This document shows, piece by piece, positions 19,701 to 29,771 of a stretch of DNA of 64,000 nucleotides. The position numbers and the translations under genes were made by a program. Source of the DNA: CAVTYH01 sp963738835. GTDB lineage: Bacteria > Planctomycetota > Planctomycetia > Pirellulales > JADZDJ01. The stretch spans positions 558,001 through 622,000 of the forward strand of contig CAVTYH010000002.1 in NCBI GenBank assembly GCA_963738835.1. Reading direction: 5' to 3'. Within the stretch, counting starts at the first letter, position 1. Each line of letters begins with the position of its first letter. Below the pieces are notes generated by a model. It worked only from the letters and a program-made list of their open reading frames with translations. It ran no database searches and was not told the DNA's origin.

Positions 19701-19778
19701 ATGACGTCGGCAATGGCCGCGAACGTGACGGGGACGCTTTGGAGCTTGGAAGATTTGTACGGCCAGGCGATGAGCTAA
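19701..19778 (+). pseudogene. 3' remnant of an IS transposase gene (copy 1)
   Basis: Only the last 25 codons remain: TSAMAANVTGTLWSLEDLYG followed by QAMS and TAA. They match residue for residue, with few changes, the end of the longer remnant at 20066-20266 (AMAANMTGTLWSLEDLYNRA). The upstream part of the transposase is absent. Two truncated 3' ends of one element type within 500 bases indicate repeated insertion or a duplication followed by decay. Confidence 0.7.
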
Positions 19779-20020
19779 ACCCGTACACCTAATAGTCTCA
19801 TCGCAAGGTAAAACGCAGGCGGAAGAAGGAGCCCGGCCACGGCTCCCAGCCGCATCTTCCGAAATGGCATAAGAAGTCCGGCTCCAACTACAGTAAATGA
19901 ACATATTGCGATGGCGGAACGCCAGAAGCTAACTGTGAGCGCGGAGAATTCGAGTCCGCCCATGCCGATGGCAACGACGGTCGCGCTAAGAAGCAAGTCT
20001 TTTATAGAAAACTGCCGCAT
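19775..20020 (-). CDS. small membrane protein
   Basis: 81 aa. It opens with MRQFSIKDLLLSATVVAIGM, a start seen in many small planctomycete membrane proteins (a FS-[IL]-[RK]-DLL helix). Two more hydrophobic helices follow (AIAICSFTVVGAGLLMPF and VAGLLLPPAFYLAMRLL). It lies between two transposase remnants on the opposite strand and overlaps the end of the first by four bases. Function unknown. Confidence 0.6.
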   Translation of the reverse strand: MRQFSIKDLLLSATVVAIGMGGLEFSALTVSFWRSAIAICSFTVVGAGLLMPFRKMRLGAVAGLLLPPAFYLAMRLLGVRV

Positions 20021-20035
20021 TCGGTCATGATATTA

Positions 20036-20064
20036 AAAACTATTTCAAAGTGCATCGCTACCCG
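20036..20064. repeat. direct repeat, left copy
   Basis: AAAACTATTTCAAAGTGCAT plus CGCTACCCG. The sequence at 20590-20618 matches 27 of 29 bases in the same orientation. The two copies bracket the longer transposase remnant and the 106-aa gene, so together they may mark the edges of an inserted or duplicated unit. Confidence 0.7.
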
Positions 20065-20065
20065 T

Positions 20066-20266
20066 ACCTTTGTCCGGCGCTTTACACGGCTTTCGCTGGG
20101 GTTCTCCAAGCGGTTTGAGAATCTGGCCGCTGCCGTGGCGATGCACGTTGCCCACTACAATTTCTGCCGCCGGCATACTACGCTACGGATGACGCCAGCA
20201 ATGGCCGCCAACATGACTGGGACGCTTTGGAGCCTGGAAGATTTGTACAACCGGGCGATGGGGTAA
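20066..20266 (+). pseudogene. truncated IS transposase, C-terminal fragment (copy 2)
   Basis: TFVRRFTRLSLGFSKRFENL, AVAMHVAHYNFCRRHTTLRM and TPAMAANMTGTLWSLEDLY are the C-terminal end of a DDE transposase related to those annotated as IS1-like. HYNFCRRH..LR..PAMAA is the conserved tail after the last catalytic residue. The catalytic core is missing, so it cannot transpose. An ATG at 20027 lies in the same frame within unrelated sequence. The stop overlaps the start zone of the next gene. Confidence 0.8.
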
Positions 20267-20269
20267 CAA

Positions 20270-20590
20270 ATGAAAACCGGGCATGAAATCGTCGAACGCC
20301 TGATTGACATAATCGGAAATATCTACAAGCGACCCCGCATGTATGCAGAAAGCGCATGCGAGCTTAGCTCCGTATTATTCCAATACCACGGAATCTTAGA
20401 CTTTGCCGAAGACCGTTATGGCGATTCAACTGTCGCTTACAGCAAAATCTGCGAGGAGGAGTTTGGTTCTAGTAATTCCGTACCATCATGGTGGCATGAA
20501 TTGGTGTCCGACCCAGACTCACCAAACTTTCAGAAAGTCATCGAACAGTGGCGCGAAACCGATTTGCAGCTTGGAAGGCCGATCGGTTAG
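20270..20590 (+). CDS. hypothetical protein, 106 aa
   Basis: It opens MKTGHEIVERLIDIIGNIYK with RPRMYAESACELSSVLFQYH and reads like a soluble globular protein; codon use is less GC-rich than its neighbours. No motif recognised. It starts three bases after the transposase remnant and ends exactly at the right-hand direct repeat, suggesting that it arrived as cargo with, or was captured by, the mobile element. Confidence 0.55.
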   Translation: MKTGHEIVERLIDIIGNIYKRPRMYAESACELSSVLFQYHGILDFAEDRYGDSTVAYSKICEEEFGSSNSVPSWWHELVSDPDSPNFQKVIEQWRETDLQLGRPIG

Positions 20591-20618
20591 AAAACTTTTT
20601 CAAAGTGCATCACTACCC
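20590..20618. repeat. direct repeat, right copy
   Basis: AAAACTTTTTCAAAGTGCAT plus CACTACCCG, matching 20036-20064 with two substitutions. It begins at the stop codon of the 106-aa gene. Confidence 0.7.
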
Positions 20619-20745
20619 GGTCGCCCTGCCGCCTTGAAGCTCCGCCTTGCGGCGTGGTAAACTCGTGAGATTTTACACTGGCGGCGGTGGGCAACGTAGA
20701 ATGAGGGTTGCGCCTCGGCCGCGCAGATTGTACTAGTTCCGCGTA

Positions 20746-20795
20746 GCGGCGCGGGCTTGCCCCGCGCGTTGACCAGCCCGGGCAAGCCCGGCCGC
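20746..20795. repeat. hairpin upstream of carB, GTAGCGGC family (copy D2)
   Basis: GCGGCGCGGGCTTGCCC (20746-20762) pairs with GGGCAAGCCCGGCCGC (20780-20795) with one unpaired base. The flanking TAGCGGC links it to the hairpin at 2417-2474. It lies 41 bases before the carB GTG and could act as an attenuator or as the terminator of an upstream transcript; no T-run follows. Confidence 0.6.
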
Positions 20796-20835
20796 TGCAC
20801 CGCAGTCGAATCATTCAATCCACGAAGGTTATTCC

Positions 20836-24134
<3,299 letters not shown>

Positions 24135-24175
24135 TGATTTTGCATTGAAGTCGAGGAGATCGGCAGCTCACCAGC

Positions 24176-24553
24176 ATGTGGCAAAAACTTTTGATGCTTT
24201 CCGTGATGGGGATTGCCGGCACGCTGAGTCGGTATTTTTTGCAAGGTTGGGTGCAAAACCTGAGCGACGGCAAATTTCCCTGGGGCACTTTGGCCGTCAA
24301 CCTGCTGGGATGTTTCCTGTTTGGAATCATCTTCACGCTGGCCGAAGAGCGGTTTCTGATCAGCAGCCAGACACGCATCATATTGCTTGTCGGTTTCATG
24401 GGCGCTTTCACCACGTTCTCTTCGTTTGCCTTCGAAACCGCGGCCTTGCTGGAAAGTCGGCAATGGATGTACGCCTGTGGAAATTTATTGCTACAAAACG
24501 TCTTGGGCATTGTGGCTGTATTCTTGGGATTTTTCGTAGGACGAATATTTTGA
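24176..24553 (+). CDS. crcB: fluoride ion channel (Fluc/CrcB)
   Basis: 125 aa, four membrane helices. Family signatures: GIAGTLSRY, WGTLAVNLLGCFLFG (polar track Asn) and GFMGAFTTFSSFAFE (Phe box and TFSSF). Two such subunits form an antiparallel dimer that exports fluoride. GAGGAG stands about 20 bases before the ATG at 24176. The DUF190 gene follows at 36 bases, a pairing frequently seen with crcB. I saw no fluoride riboswitch in the 41-base spacer after carB. Confidence 0.95.
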   Translation: MWQKLLMLSVMGIAGTLSRYFLQGWVQNLSDGKFPWGTLAVNLLGCFLFGIIFTLAEERFLISSQTRIILLVGFMGAFTTFSSFAFETAALLESRQWMYACGNLLLQNVLGIVAVFLGFFVGRIF

Positions 24554-24588
24554 AACCGTAGCCATCACCCCTGCCTCGGAGCACCACT

Positions 24589-24936
24589 ATGAAACTTCCC
24601 GCCGAAGCAGAATTGCTGAGAATCTTCGTGGGCGAAAGCGACAAGCTTCACGGGAGGCCGCTGCATGAAGTGATTGTGGAAGATGCCCGACGTCGCGGTC
24701 TGGCAGGCGCAACAGTGCTGCGCGGCGTGCTGGGTTTTGGCGCCACAAGTCGCATTCATACGGCCAAAATTCTGCGACTCTCGGAAGATTTGCCGATGGT
24801 CATCGAGATTGTCGATAAGCCGGAGCGAATCGCGGAATTCTTGCCAGATTTGGACCAGATGATCACGGAAGGGCTGGTGACGCTCGAAAAAGTGCGCGTT
24901 ATTGCCTATCGGCACGATCCGTCCCAGGCAGGCTGA
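24589..24936 (+). CDS. DUF190 family protein, fluoride-channel partner
   Basis: 115 aa, soluble. LLRIFVGESDKLHGRPLHEV, ARRRGLAGATVLRGVLGFG and the later DLPMVIEIVDKPERIAEFLP are typical DUF190 blocks. The fold is PII-like, and family members are commonly encoded next to CrcB, suggesting a regulatory or nucleotide-sensing role in fluoride export. No catalytic motif. Probably co-transcribed with crcB. Confidence 0.9.
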   Translation: MKLPAEAELLRIFVGESDKLHGRPLHEVIVEDARRRGLAGATVLRGVLGFGATSRIHTAKILRLSEDLPMVIEIVDKPERIAEFLPDLDQMITEGLVTLEKVRVIAYRHDPSQAG

Positions 24937-24967
24937 TTCGAGGCGAAACGGCCAACAGAAGCGTCAG

Positions 24968-25065
24968 CTAGTTCGCCGCGGGCGGGCCACAGCAATTCGC
25001 ATGCTGAAGAGCCAGATGCTCGCAAAGATCACACCGATGATGGCGTGCAGCACGTGGACGGGCAT
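24968..25065 (-). CDS. possible 32-aa single-pass membrane peptide
   Basis: MPVHVLHAIIGVIFASIWLF, then SMRIAVARPRRTS and TAG. One hydrophobic helix is followed by a basic tail (positive-inside topology). GAAAGGA ends about 8 bases before the ATG, a good ribosome site. It is too short for confident calling and has no known homologue to my knowledge. Confidence 0.4.
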
Positions 25066-25484
25066 AACAGCGATCCTTTCCCAAGCGGTAGCCATCCAGC
25101 AGCGCTTCCGTGGCGTGGGAGAGGCGATCCGTACATGTCGCGTTTTATCGGCGGCAGCGGCCAGCCAAGGTTACAAATCTTGAGCCGGGCAGTCTTTCCC
25201 GTTTGACCGCCGTATCTGCCAAAGCCGGCATTTTGGTCACGGGCCAAAAATCCAATCGCACCGAGTGGCCTCGTTTTCCGGCCGATTTCTGCCGTTTGGT
25301 TTAATGCGATCGGTCAATCGCGGCAATTTGCACGGGAAATTGGGGGCTTTGAAAATGGGCCACGTATGGTGTACATAAGTATACAACCGAGTGATTCACA
25401 ACTGTACCTTTTTTGAGGGCGGCCATTCCTGGGCCGAATGTTCCAGGAATTCGGTCGCCCCTCGTCCTTACCAGGAGAAATGTC
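25066..25484. other. 419-base intergenic region
   Basis: No convincing gene. Near 25365-25393 an AT-rich palindromic stretch (GTACATAAGTATAC) lies about 95 bases before the acidic-protein ATG and could belong to its promoter. Confidence 0.35.
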
Positions 25485-25778
25485 ATGCCAACCGCCACAC
25501 ACATTTCTGACTGCCGCTGCACTTTCATCCGGCCGCGCTACGGTGTCGTACCTGCCGAACCGAGCTTGTTGCACGATCGCTTCGCCGAAGAAGGGGACGA
25601 CGATGACGACGACGATGCCTGGTGGAATCCGGAAAACTGGGACGACCCTGAAGAAGACGAAGATTTCGATCCAGAAACTCGCATTGATGACGATTACGAC
25701 GATGCCGACTGGGACGACGTTGAGATCGACGATGTCCCGCCGCCGGACGACCTTTGGAACGGCGCCGATTGGGAGTGA
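25485..25778 (+). CDS. small highly acidic protein with Trp-containing Asp/Glu repeats
   Basis: 97 aa from the ATG at 25485, placed 7 bases after AGGAGAAA-type ribosome site sequence. The N-terminal 38 residues are ordinary and contain DCRCTF. The rest is mostly Asp/Glu with regularly spaced Trp and Pro (DDDDDDDAWWNPENWDDPEE and later DDYDDADWDDVEIDDVPPP). Such tails are disordered and strongly negative, and could mimic DNA or bind a basic partner or metal. A similar Trp-spaced acidic tail ends ScpB in this window. Function unknown. Confidence 0.7.
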   Translation: MPTATHISDCRCTFIRPRYGVVPAEPSLLHDRFAEEGDDDDDDDAWWNPENWDDPEEDEDFDPETRIDDDYDDADWDDVEIDDVPPPDDLWNGADWE

Positions 25779-25921
25779 GAACATGTTTCCGTGTTTACAG
25801 CAGCGTGCAGCAGCGAAAATTGCTCCGCGAATTGCCGGGCAGAGGCCGGCCGCTACACCAGGACTAAAAGTGTTCTTAACGATTAAAAAGCACTACTCCG
25901 TTTGCACAAGCAGGACGCGCC

Positions 25922-26263
25922 ATGCTTTCGCCCACCAAAGTTGAAGAAGTGCGTCGGCTGCTCGGTCTCGGTCAGATGTCACAGCGCAAAATCGCCAGAC
26001 ATTTGGGCATCAGTCGCGGAAGTGTGGGCACCATTGCCACTGGCAAGCGTCTGGACTTTGCTGTCAGCGGCGCCGACGACGAATCGCAATGTCAGCTGCC
26101 GCCGGTGCGCTGCCGCGGCTGCGGGGGGATGGTTCACGCCCCGTGCCGACATTGCCGTGTAAGAGAAATTGCCGCACGACGACGGCAATGCAGCCCACCC
26201 CAGGCCACGCGCCGCAAGGAAACTCATATCGATCGACCGCATCCGGTTCACTCGTGCGGTTGA
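25922..26263 (+). CDS. helix-turn-helix protein with zinc ribbon
   Basis: 113 aa. N-terminal helix-turn-helix of resolvase/Hin type: VEEVRRLLGLGQMSQRKIAR followed by HLGISRGSVGTIATGKR. After a linker comes a four-cysteine ribbon, CRGCGGMVHAPCRHC, then a basic tail. The arrangement recurs in planctomycete genomes as a small regulator. DNA binding is inferred from the motif. It converges on the anti-sigma-like gene, with 12 bases between the stops. Confidence 0.8.
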   Translation: MLSPTKVEEVRRLLGLGQMSQRKIARHLGISRGSVGTIATGKRLDFAVSGADDESQCQLPPVRCRGCGGMVHAPCRHCRVREIAARRRQCSPPQATRRKETHIDRPHPVHSCG

Positions 26264-26275
26264 TGAAGCTCTGCG

Positions 26276-27832
26276 CTAGGCACCGGGCGCATTTTCTCGC
26301 GGCGGCGGGTCATGCGGCGACTCGCCGCCCGTAGGCGGTGGTTCGCGCGGACCATCGTCTGGTGGGCCAGGCGGTGGGCCACCCCGGCGACGACCATCGG
26401 GCACTCCGTGTTTTTGGCGGAACAGTTCCGCTTCCTTCTTAATTCGCTCGTTGCCAGTCAGGCTGTCCAATTGTGCCCGTTCTTCGGGCGTCCATTCTTC
26501 GATCGGAGGCCGTCTCATTCCGCCCCCTCGGAACGGACCGCCCTGACCGCCGAACGGACGATTGCGAAGCGATGTTTGAACCGAATCTCTCAGATAATTA
26601 AGCTGTGCGTCGGGATCGTGCAGTTCTTTAAGCTTGTCTTTGAGAGCAGGCGGAAGCTCGCTAATCAATTCCTGTAATCCGTGCGTGTCGGCTTCATTCA
26701 TTTTCGGCAGTGTAGTTACTGGTGAATCAGGTCGACACAATTGCCACGCCAACCAGAACGCGTAACCTAGCCGACCTCCGCGATCGTCTTGCTTTTTGTT
26801 GCTCGCTTCCTTTTTGAGGTTGTTGGCTTCCTTTCTGAGATCTTCGGGCAACCAGCCTAAAATCTGATCTTCGTGATTGATGGCATAGCCAGGGAACCAG
26901 CCGAAAACCGGTCGGACACTGTCTGGGCTTTTTCCCCCTCCCGGCCCTCGTGGGCCAGACATCCAAGCCAGCGCTCTTTGTTTTTGCCGTGATTTAATGT
27001 CCTCGATTTTCGCCTCTGGCGATTTTTCCGCCAGATTCGCACGATCAGACGGCTGCAAGGTTTTAAGCCATTCGTTGTAACGCAACATGATGTGTCGCAA
27101 TTCTTCGGCCTGTTCTGCGCCGTGCAGTTCTGCGTCCAGCGTTCGCAGCGATTGCTGTTCGCTGGCCGACAGGGCGGAAAACTTTTCGAACTCGCGACGC
27201 AATTCGGTTTTGTCGGCAGCACTAAGCCCTTCGACCCAGCCGCGACGGCTTTCCATCGAATCGGGAATCGACAGCGACAAATTCGACGGGCGCGCCGCCG
27301 GCTTTTCTGGGCCGCCGGCGCTGGCCGTCGTCGACGGAGCGTCTTCGGTAAACATTCGACTGGTCTGGAATTGCTTGAGCAGGTTGATGTCGCCCACCGC
27401 GCGGTACATTTCCAGATCGCGCACAACTCGCAAATCGTGCAGCAGTTCGTCGTTATGATCGGGCAGCGACAGCGCCACGGCTACGAAACCCACCACCACG
27501 GCTACCAGTGCCGCAATTCCGCCCCCCAAGAGCCGCATCCGCTGCTTCGCCGGTTCTTCGGCGACGGTTTTAGCCATCTCGTCTTCCGCCGCCAGCGCCA
27601 CCATTTCTACGGTGGTGCGGGTGAATAAATCATCGACCGTGGCCCGGGGCAGTTGATCCAAAAGGTCCCACGAAGACGCCAATTGATTAAGCCGTTTTTG
27701 CGCTTCGGAATCACCCGCCAGCAAATTCTCAACCCGCTGTGCAGCTTTCGGCTCCAGCTCTCCATCGAGATAGGCGACGAGCTCTTCGTCCAGCACGTCA
27801 AGATTCGGATTGTTTGAGTTTTCGTTTGACAT
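26276..27832 (-). CDS. membrane anti-sigma-factor-like protein
   Basis: 518 aa. The N terminus (VLDEELVAYLDGELEPKAAQ, then VENLLAGDSEAQKRLNQLAS) is the standard opening of planctomycete anti-sigma factors. One membrane helix follows (GGGIAALVAVVVGFVAVALSL, near 105-125). A large periplasmic, mostly helical domain ends in a Pro/Gly/Arg-rich tail (RRRGGPPPGPPDDGPREPPP). The sigma gene lies 101 bases upstream on the same strand, so the pair should work as sensor and sigma factor. Confidence 0.8.
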   Translation of the reverse strand: MSNENSNNPNLDVLDEELVAYLDGELEPKAAQRVENLLAGDSEAQKRLNQLASSWDLLDQLPRATVDDLFTRTTVEMVALAAEDEMAKTVAEEPAKQRMRLLGGGIAALVAVVVGFVAVALSLPDHNDELLHDLRVVRDLEMYRAVGDINLLKQFQTSRMFTEDAPSTTASAGGPEKPAARPSNLSLSIPDSMESRRGWVEGLSAADKTELRREFEKFSALSASEQQSLRTLDAELHGAEQAEELRHIMLRYNEWLKTLQPSDRANLAEKSPEAKIEDIKSRQKQRALAWMSGPRGPGGGKSPDSVRPVFGWFPGYAINHEDQILGWLPEDLRKEANNLKKEASNKKQDDRGGRLGYAFWLAWQLCRPDSPVTTLPKMNEADTHGLQELISELPPALKDKLKELHDPDAQLNYLRDSVQTSLRNRPFGGQGGPFRGGGMRRPPIEEWTPEERAQLDSLTGNERIKKEAELFRQKHGVPDGRRRGGPPPGPPDDGPREPPPTGGESPHDPPPRENAPGA

Positions 27833-27933
27833 TGCGAAGCAACCCGCGATTAGCGACCTACAATTCGCCAGCTCATAAAGCCGCGGATGGTATCGACGCT
27901 GCCGCCGACATTGCCCTCCGCTTTATGACGGCA

Positions 27934-28623
27934 TTATGCATCCCCGTTTTCTTTCGGCGTTTTTCGTTCCCCACGTTCCAAATAAGGTTCCAAAACCGAG
28001 CGCAAATTTCCGCGGGCCCGCGACAAGAGCGATTTAATGGCCTGCGGCGTCATTTGCATGGTTTCGGCAATATCTTCGTAACTCATGTTTTCGAATTTGC
28101 TGAGCAGCACCGCCAGCCGCTGCCGTTCGTTCAGTGTGCCAATTGCCTCGCGCACCACCTCGCGCATTTCGGCTTTATCCATTTGTCGGGCCGGCATCAG
28201 GCTGCTGGCGGCCTGAGCCATTTGATCGAGCGCGTTGGCTCCGGTCGATTCGCCCGGTTTGGTTTTCCAATTCACTTCCCGCCGCCGCGACTGACTGCGC
28301 AAGGCGTTGGAGGCCACATTGTTGGCGATCGTGAACAGCCATGTCGAAAACTTTGCCCCCGGCACATAACGTTTGCGAGCCCGATAAATTCGCAAAAACA
28401 CGTCCTGAGCCAAATCCTCGGCTAAATCGCGCCGGCCGACCAAATGCTCGAGCACGGTGACCAATCGGTTCTGATAGCGCAGCATAAGCTCTTCAAAGGC
28501 GGCGGCTTTGTCGTCGCGCACCTCTAACATCAGCCGCACATCAGGATCGTGCAGTTCGTAGTTCAACGTCGATGAATCGCTGGCCGCCAAAGGTCGTCCC
28601 TCACCCGCAGTTGACCCGGGCAA
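27934..28623 (-). CDS. ECF RNA polymerase sigma factor (RpoE-like)
   Basis: 229 aa from a TTG; the true start is uncertain, but family sequence begins at DPDVRLMLEVRDDK. Region 2: AFEELMLRYQNRLVTVLEHL, DLAEDLAQDVFLRIYRARKR and FSTWLFTIANNVASNALRS. Region 4: LNERQRLAVLLSKFENMSYE with DIAETMQMTPQAIKSLLSRA, a complete helix-turn-helix. Its likely inhibitor is encoded directly downstream. Confidence 0.93.
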   Translation of the reverse strand: MPGSTAGEGRPLAASDSSTLNYELHDPDVRLMLEVRDDKAAAFEELMLRYQNRLVTVLEHLVGRRDLAEDLAQDVFLRIYRARKRYVPGAKFSTWLFTIANNVASNALRSQSRRREVNWKTKPGESTGANALDQMAQAASSLMPARQMDKAEMREVVREAIGTLNERQRLAVLLSKFENMSYEDIAETMQMTPQAIKSLLSRARGNLRSVLEPYLERGERKTPKENGDA

Positions 28624-28639
28624 TAACGCTGCTCTAAGT

Positions 28640-28822
28640 CTAAGCGGTATAAATGGCTAGGGCCAGATGCCCCCACTCGCCGATCGGCTCGGCAACCACC
28701 AGCGGGCCTAAATTGTAAACCCCGGCGAGCGGATCGGGTTTTCCCAGAACGATAAGATTCCCGCGGCGACGAATAACCAAAGGCGGCATATACTGACTTT
28801 GACAGCAGTCCATCCATCCCAC
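28640..28822 (-). CDS. hypothetical small protein upstream of the sigma gene
   Basis: 60 aa, or 49 aa from an internal ATG at 28789. It ends 16 bases before the sigma factor start on the same strand. The sequence (PPLVIRRRGNLIVLGKPDPL then AGVYNLGPLVVAEPIGEW) reads like a compact beta-rich protein rather than random translation, but I recognise no family. Confidence 0.4.
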   Translation of the reverse strand: MGWMDCCQSQYMPPLVIRRRGNLIVLGKPDPLAGVYNLGPLVVAEPIGEWGHLALAIYTA

Positions 28823-28835
28823 TTAGGACGCGGCC

Positions 28836-29100
28836 ATGTACATTATCGGCTGGATCGTTTTTGGCTTGATCGTCGGCGCCTTGGCCCGGTTGTTCGTTCC
28901 CGGCCCGACCGATTTCCGCGGTTGCCTGCCAACCGTGCTGTTGGGCATTGTCGGCTCCGTGGTCGGCGGCTTCATTGGCCGCGCCTTGGGCATGTACCGG
29001 GACCAGCCGATTCCACGGCGGCGGCATTTTCATGTCGATCCTGGGTGCCGTGCTGGTGCTCTTGATCTACCACGCCGCGTTCGGGCGAAAGCAAATGTGA
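28836..29100 (+). CDS. GlsB/YeaQ/YmgE-type small membrane protein (frameshifted)
   Basis: MYIIGWIVFGLIVGALARLF, then the Gly-rich helix TVLLGIVGSVVGGFIGRALG, is the family hallmark (stress-associated small membrane protein). The first frame then leaves the family. The expected third helix GGGIFMSILGAVLVLLIYHA, AFGRKQM and TGA at 29098-29100 is found one frame over. Removing one base near 29012 restores an 87-aa protein. Confidence 0.85.
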
Positions 29101-29128
29101 AGCCCGAACACTGGTTGACAAATCAGCC

Positions 29129-29430
29129 TTACTTCGACCGCCGACCAAACACGGCGCTCGCGTCGCGTGCCCCGTGAATGACCCGGACGATCTCCACAAA
29201 ATCCATTTGTTGACGAAAGAAAACTACATAGTTCCCGACGGAAAATGACCGCAGATCGTCTCTCAAGTCGGGTCGCAGTTCACCCATCTGCGGATGGCGA
29301 GCGAGCATCGAAAAGTGCTCGTAAAATCGGTCGTTTATCTGGGCTGCTGCAGTGAGGTTGTCTTCGCCATGTGCAGAATGATTTCGGCCAGGTCGTGACG
29401 TGCCTCCCGGTCAATCCGGTATGTGCTCAT
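29129..29430 (-). CDS. parE: ParE-like toxin of a second toxin-antitoxin pair (frameshifted)
   Basis: ATG at 29430, MSTYRIDREARHDLAEIILH, then a frame change near 29370. The continuation is EDNLTAAAQINDRFYEHFSM, LARHPQMGELRPDLRDDLRS and FSVGNYVVFF, with TAA at 29129-29131. The block RPDLRDDLRSF..GNYVVFF and the closing VEIVRVIHGARD are standard for ParE/RelE toxins. The unbroken frame gives only 31 residues, so the gene is easily missed. One missing base would repair it. Confidence 0.85.
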
Positions 29431-29441
29431 GCACTTTGCTG

Positions 29442-29708
29442 CTACCTGGATTGCAGTTCTGCCTTGACATCGGCCAGAATCTGATCGAAGAAGCCGCGCA
29501 ACTCACTTTCCTTAACAACAATCCCTTCGCCGCGATCGAGTCGTTCAAGTGCCGGCGCTAGTTCGCGCTTCAGTTCATCCAAACGGTGACGCTCATTTTT
29601 TAACAAGCGCAAGCTTTTGCAGACCATATCTTCGACCGACTGGTAATGACCAGCGGCCAATTCGTGTTGTACGAATTGCGCAAGATCGGCGGGGAGCAAA
29701 TTTGTCAT
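29442..29708 (-). CDS. ParD-like antitoxin of the second pair
   Basis: 88 aa from the ATG at 29708, where family members begin (MTNLLPADLAQFVQHELAAG). The N-terminal ribbon-helix-helix region continues HYQSVEDMVCKSLRLLKNER; the C-terminal segment RGFFDQILADVKAELQS binds the toxin. It ends 11 bases before the toxin ATG. Intact, unlike the toxin. Confidence 0.8.
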   Translation of the reverse strand: MTNLLPADLAQFVQHELAAGHYQSVEDMVCKSLRLLKNERHRLDELKRELAPALERLDRGEGIVVKESELRGFFDQILADVKAELQSR

Positions 29709-29771
29709 GGGTTTGTTCTCCAAATCCTCTATTCTTAATGTACTGTCCTTCTATACCTCGGTCAAAATTGG

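Noticed and set aside
24135..24175. Possible fluoride riboswitch before crcB
   Set aside because: The spacer after carB is only 41 bases and shows none of the conserved crcB-motif blocks.
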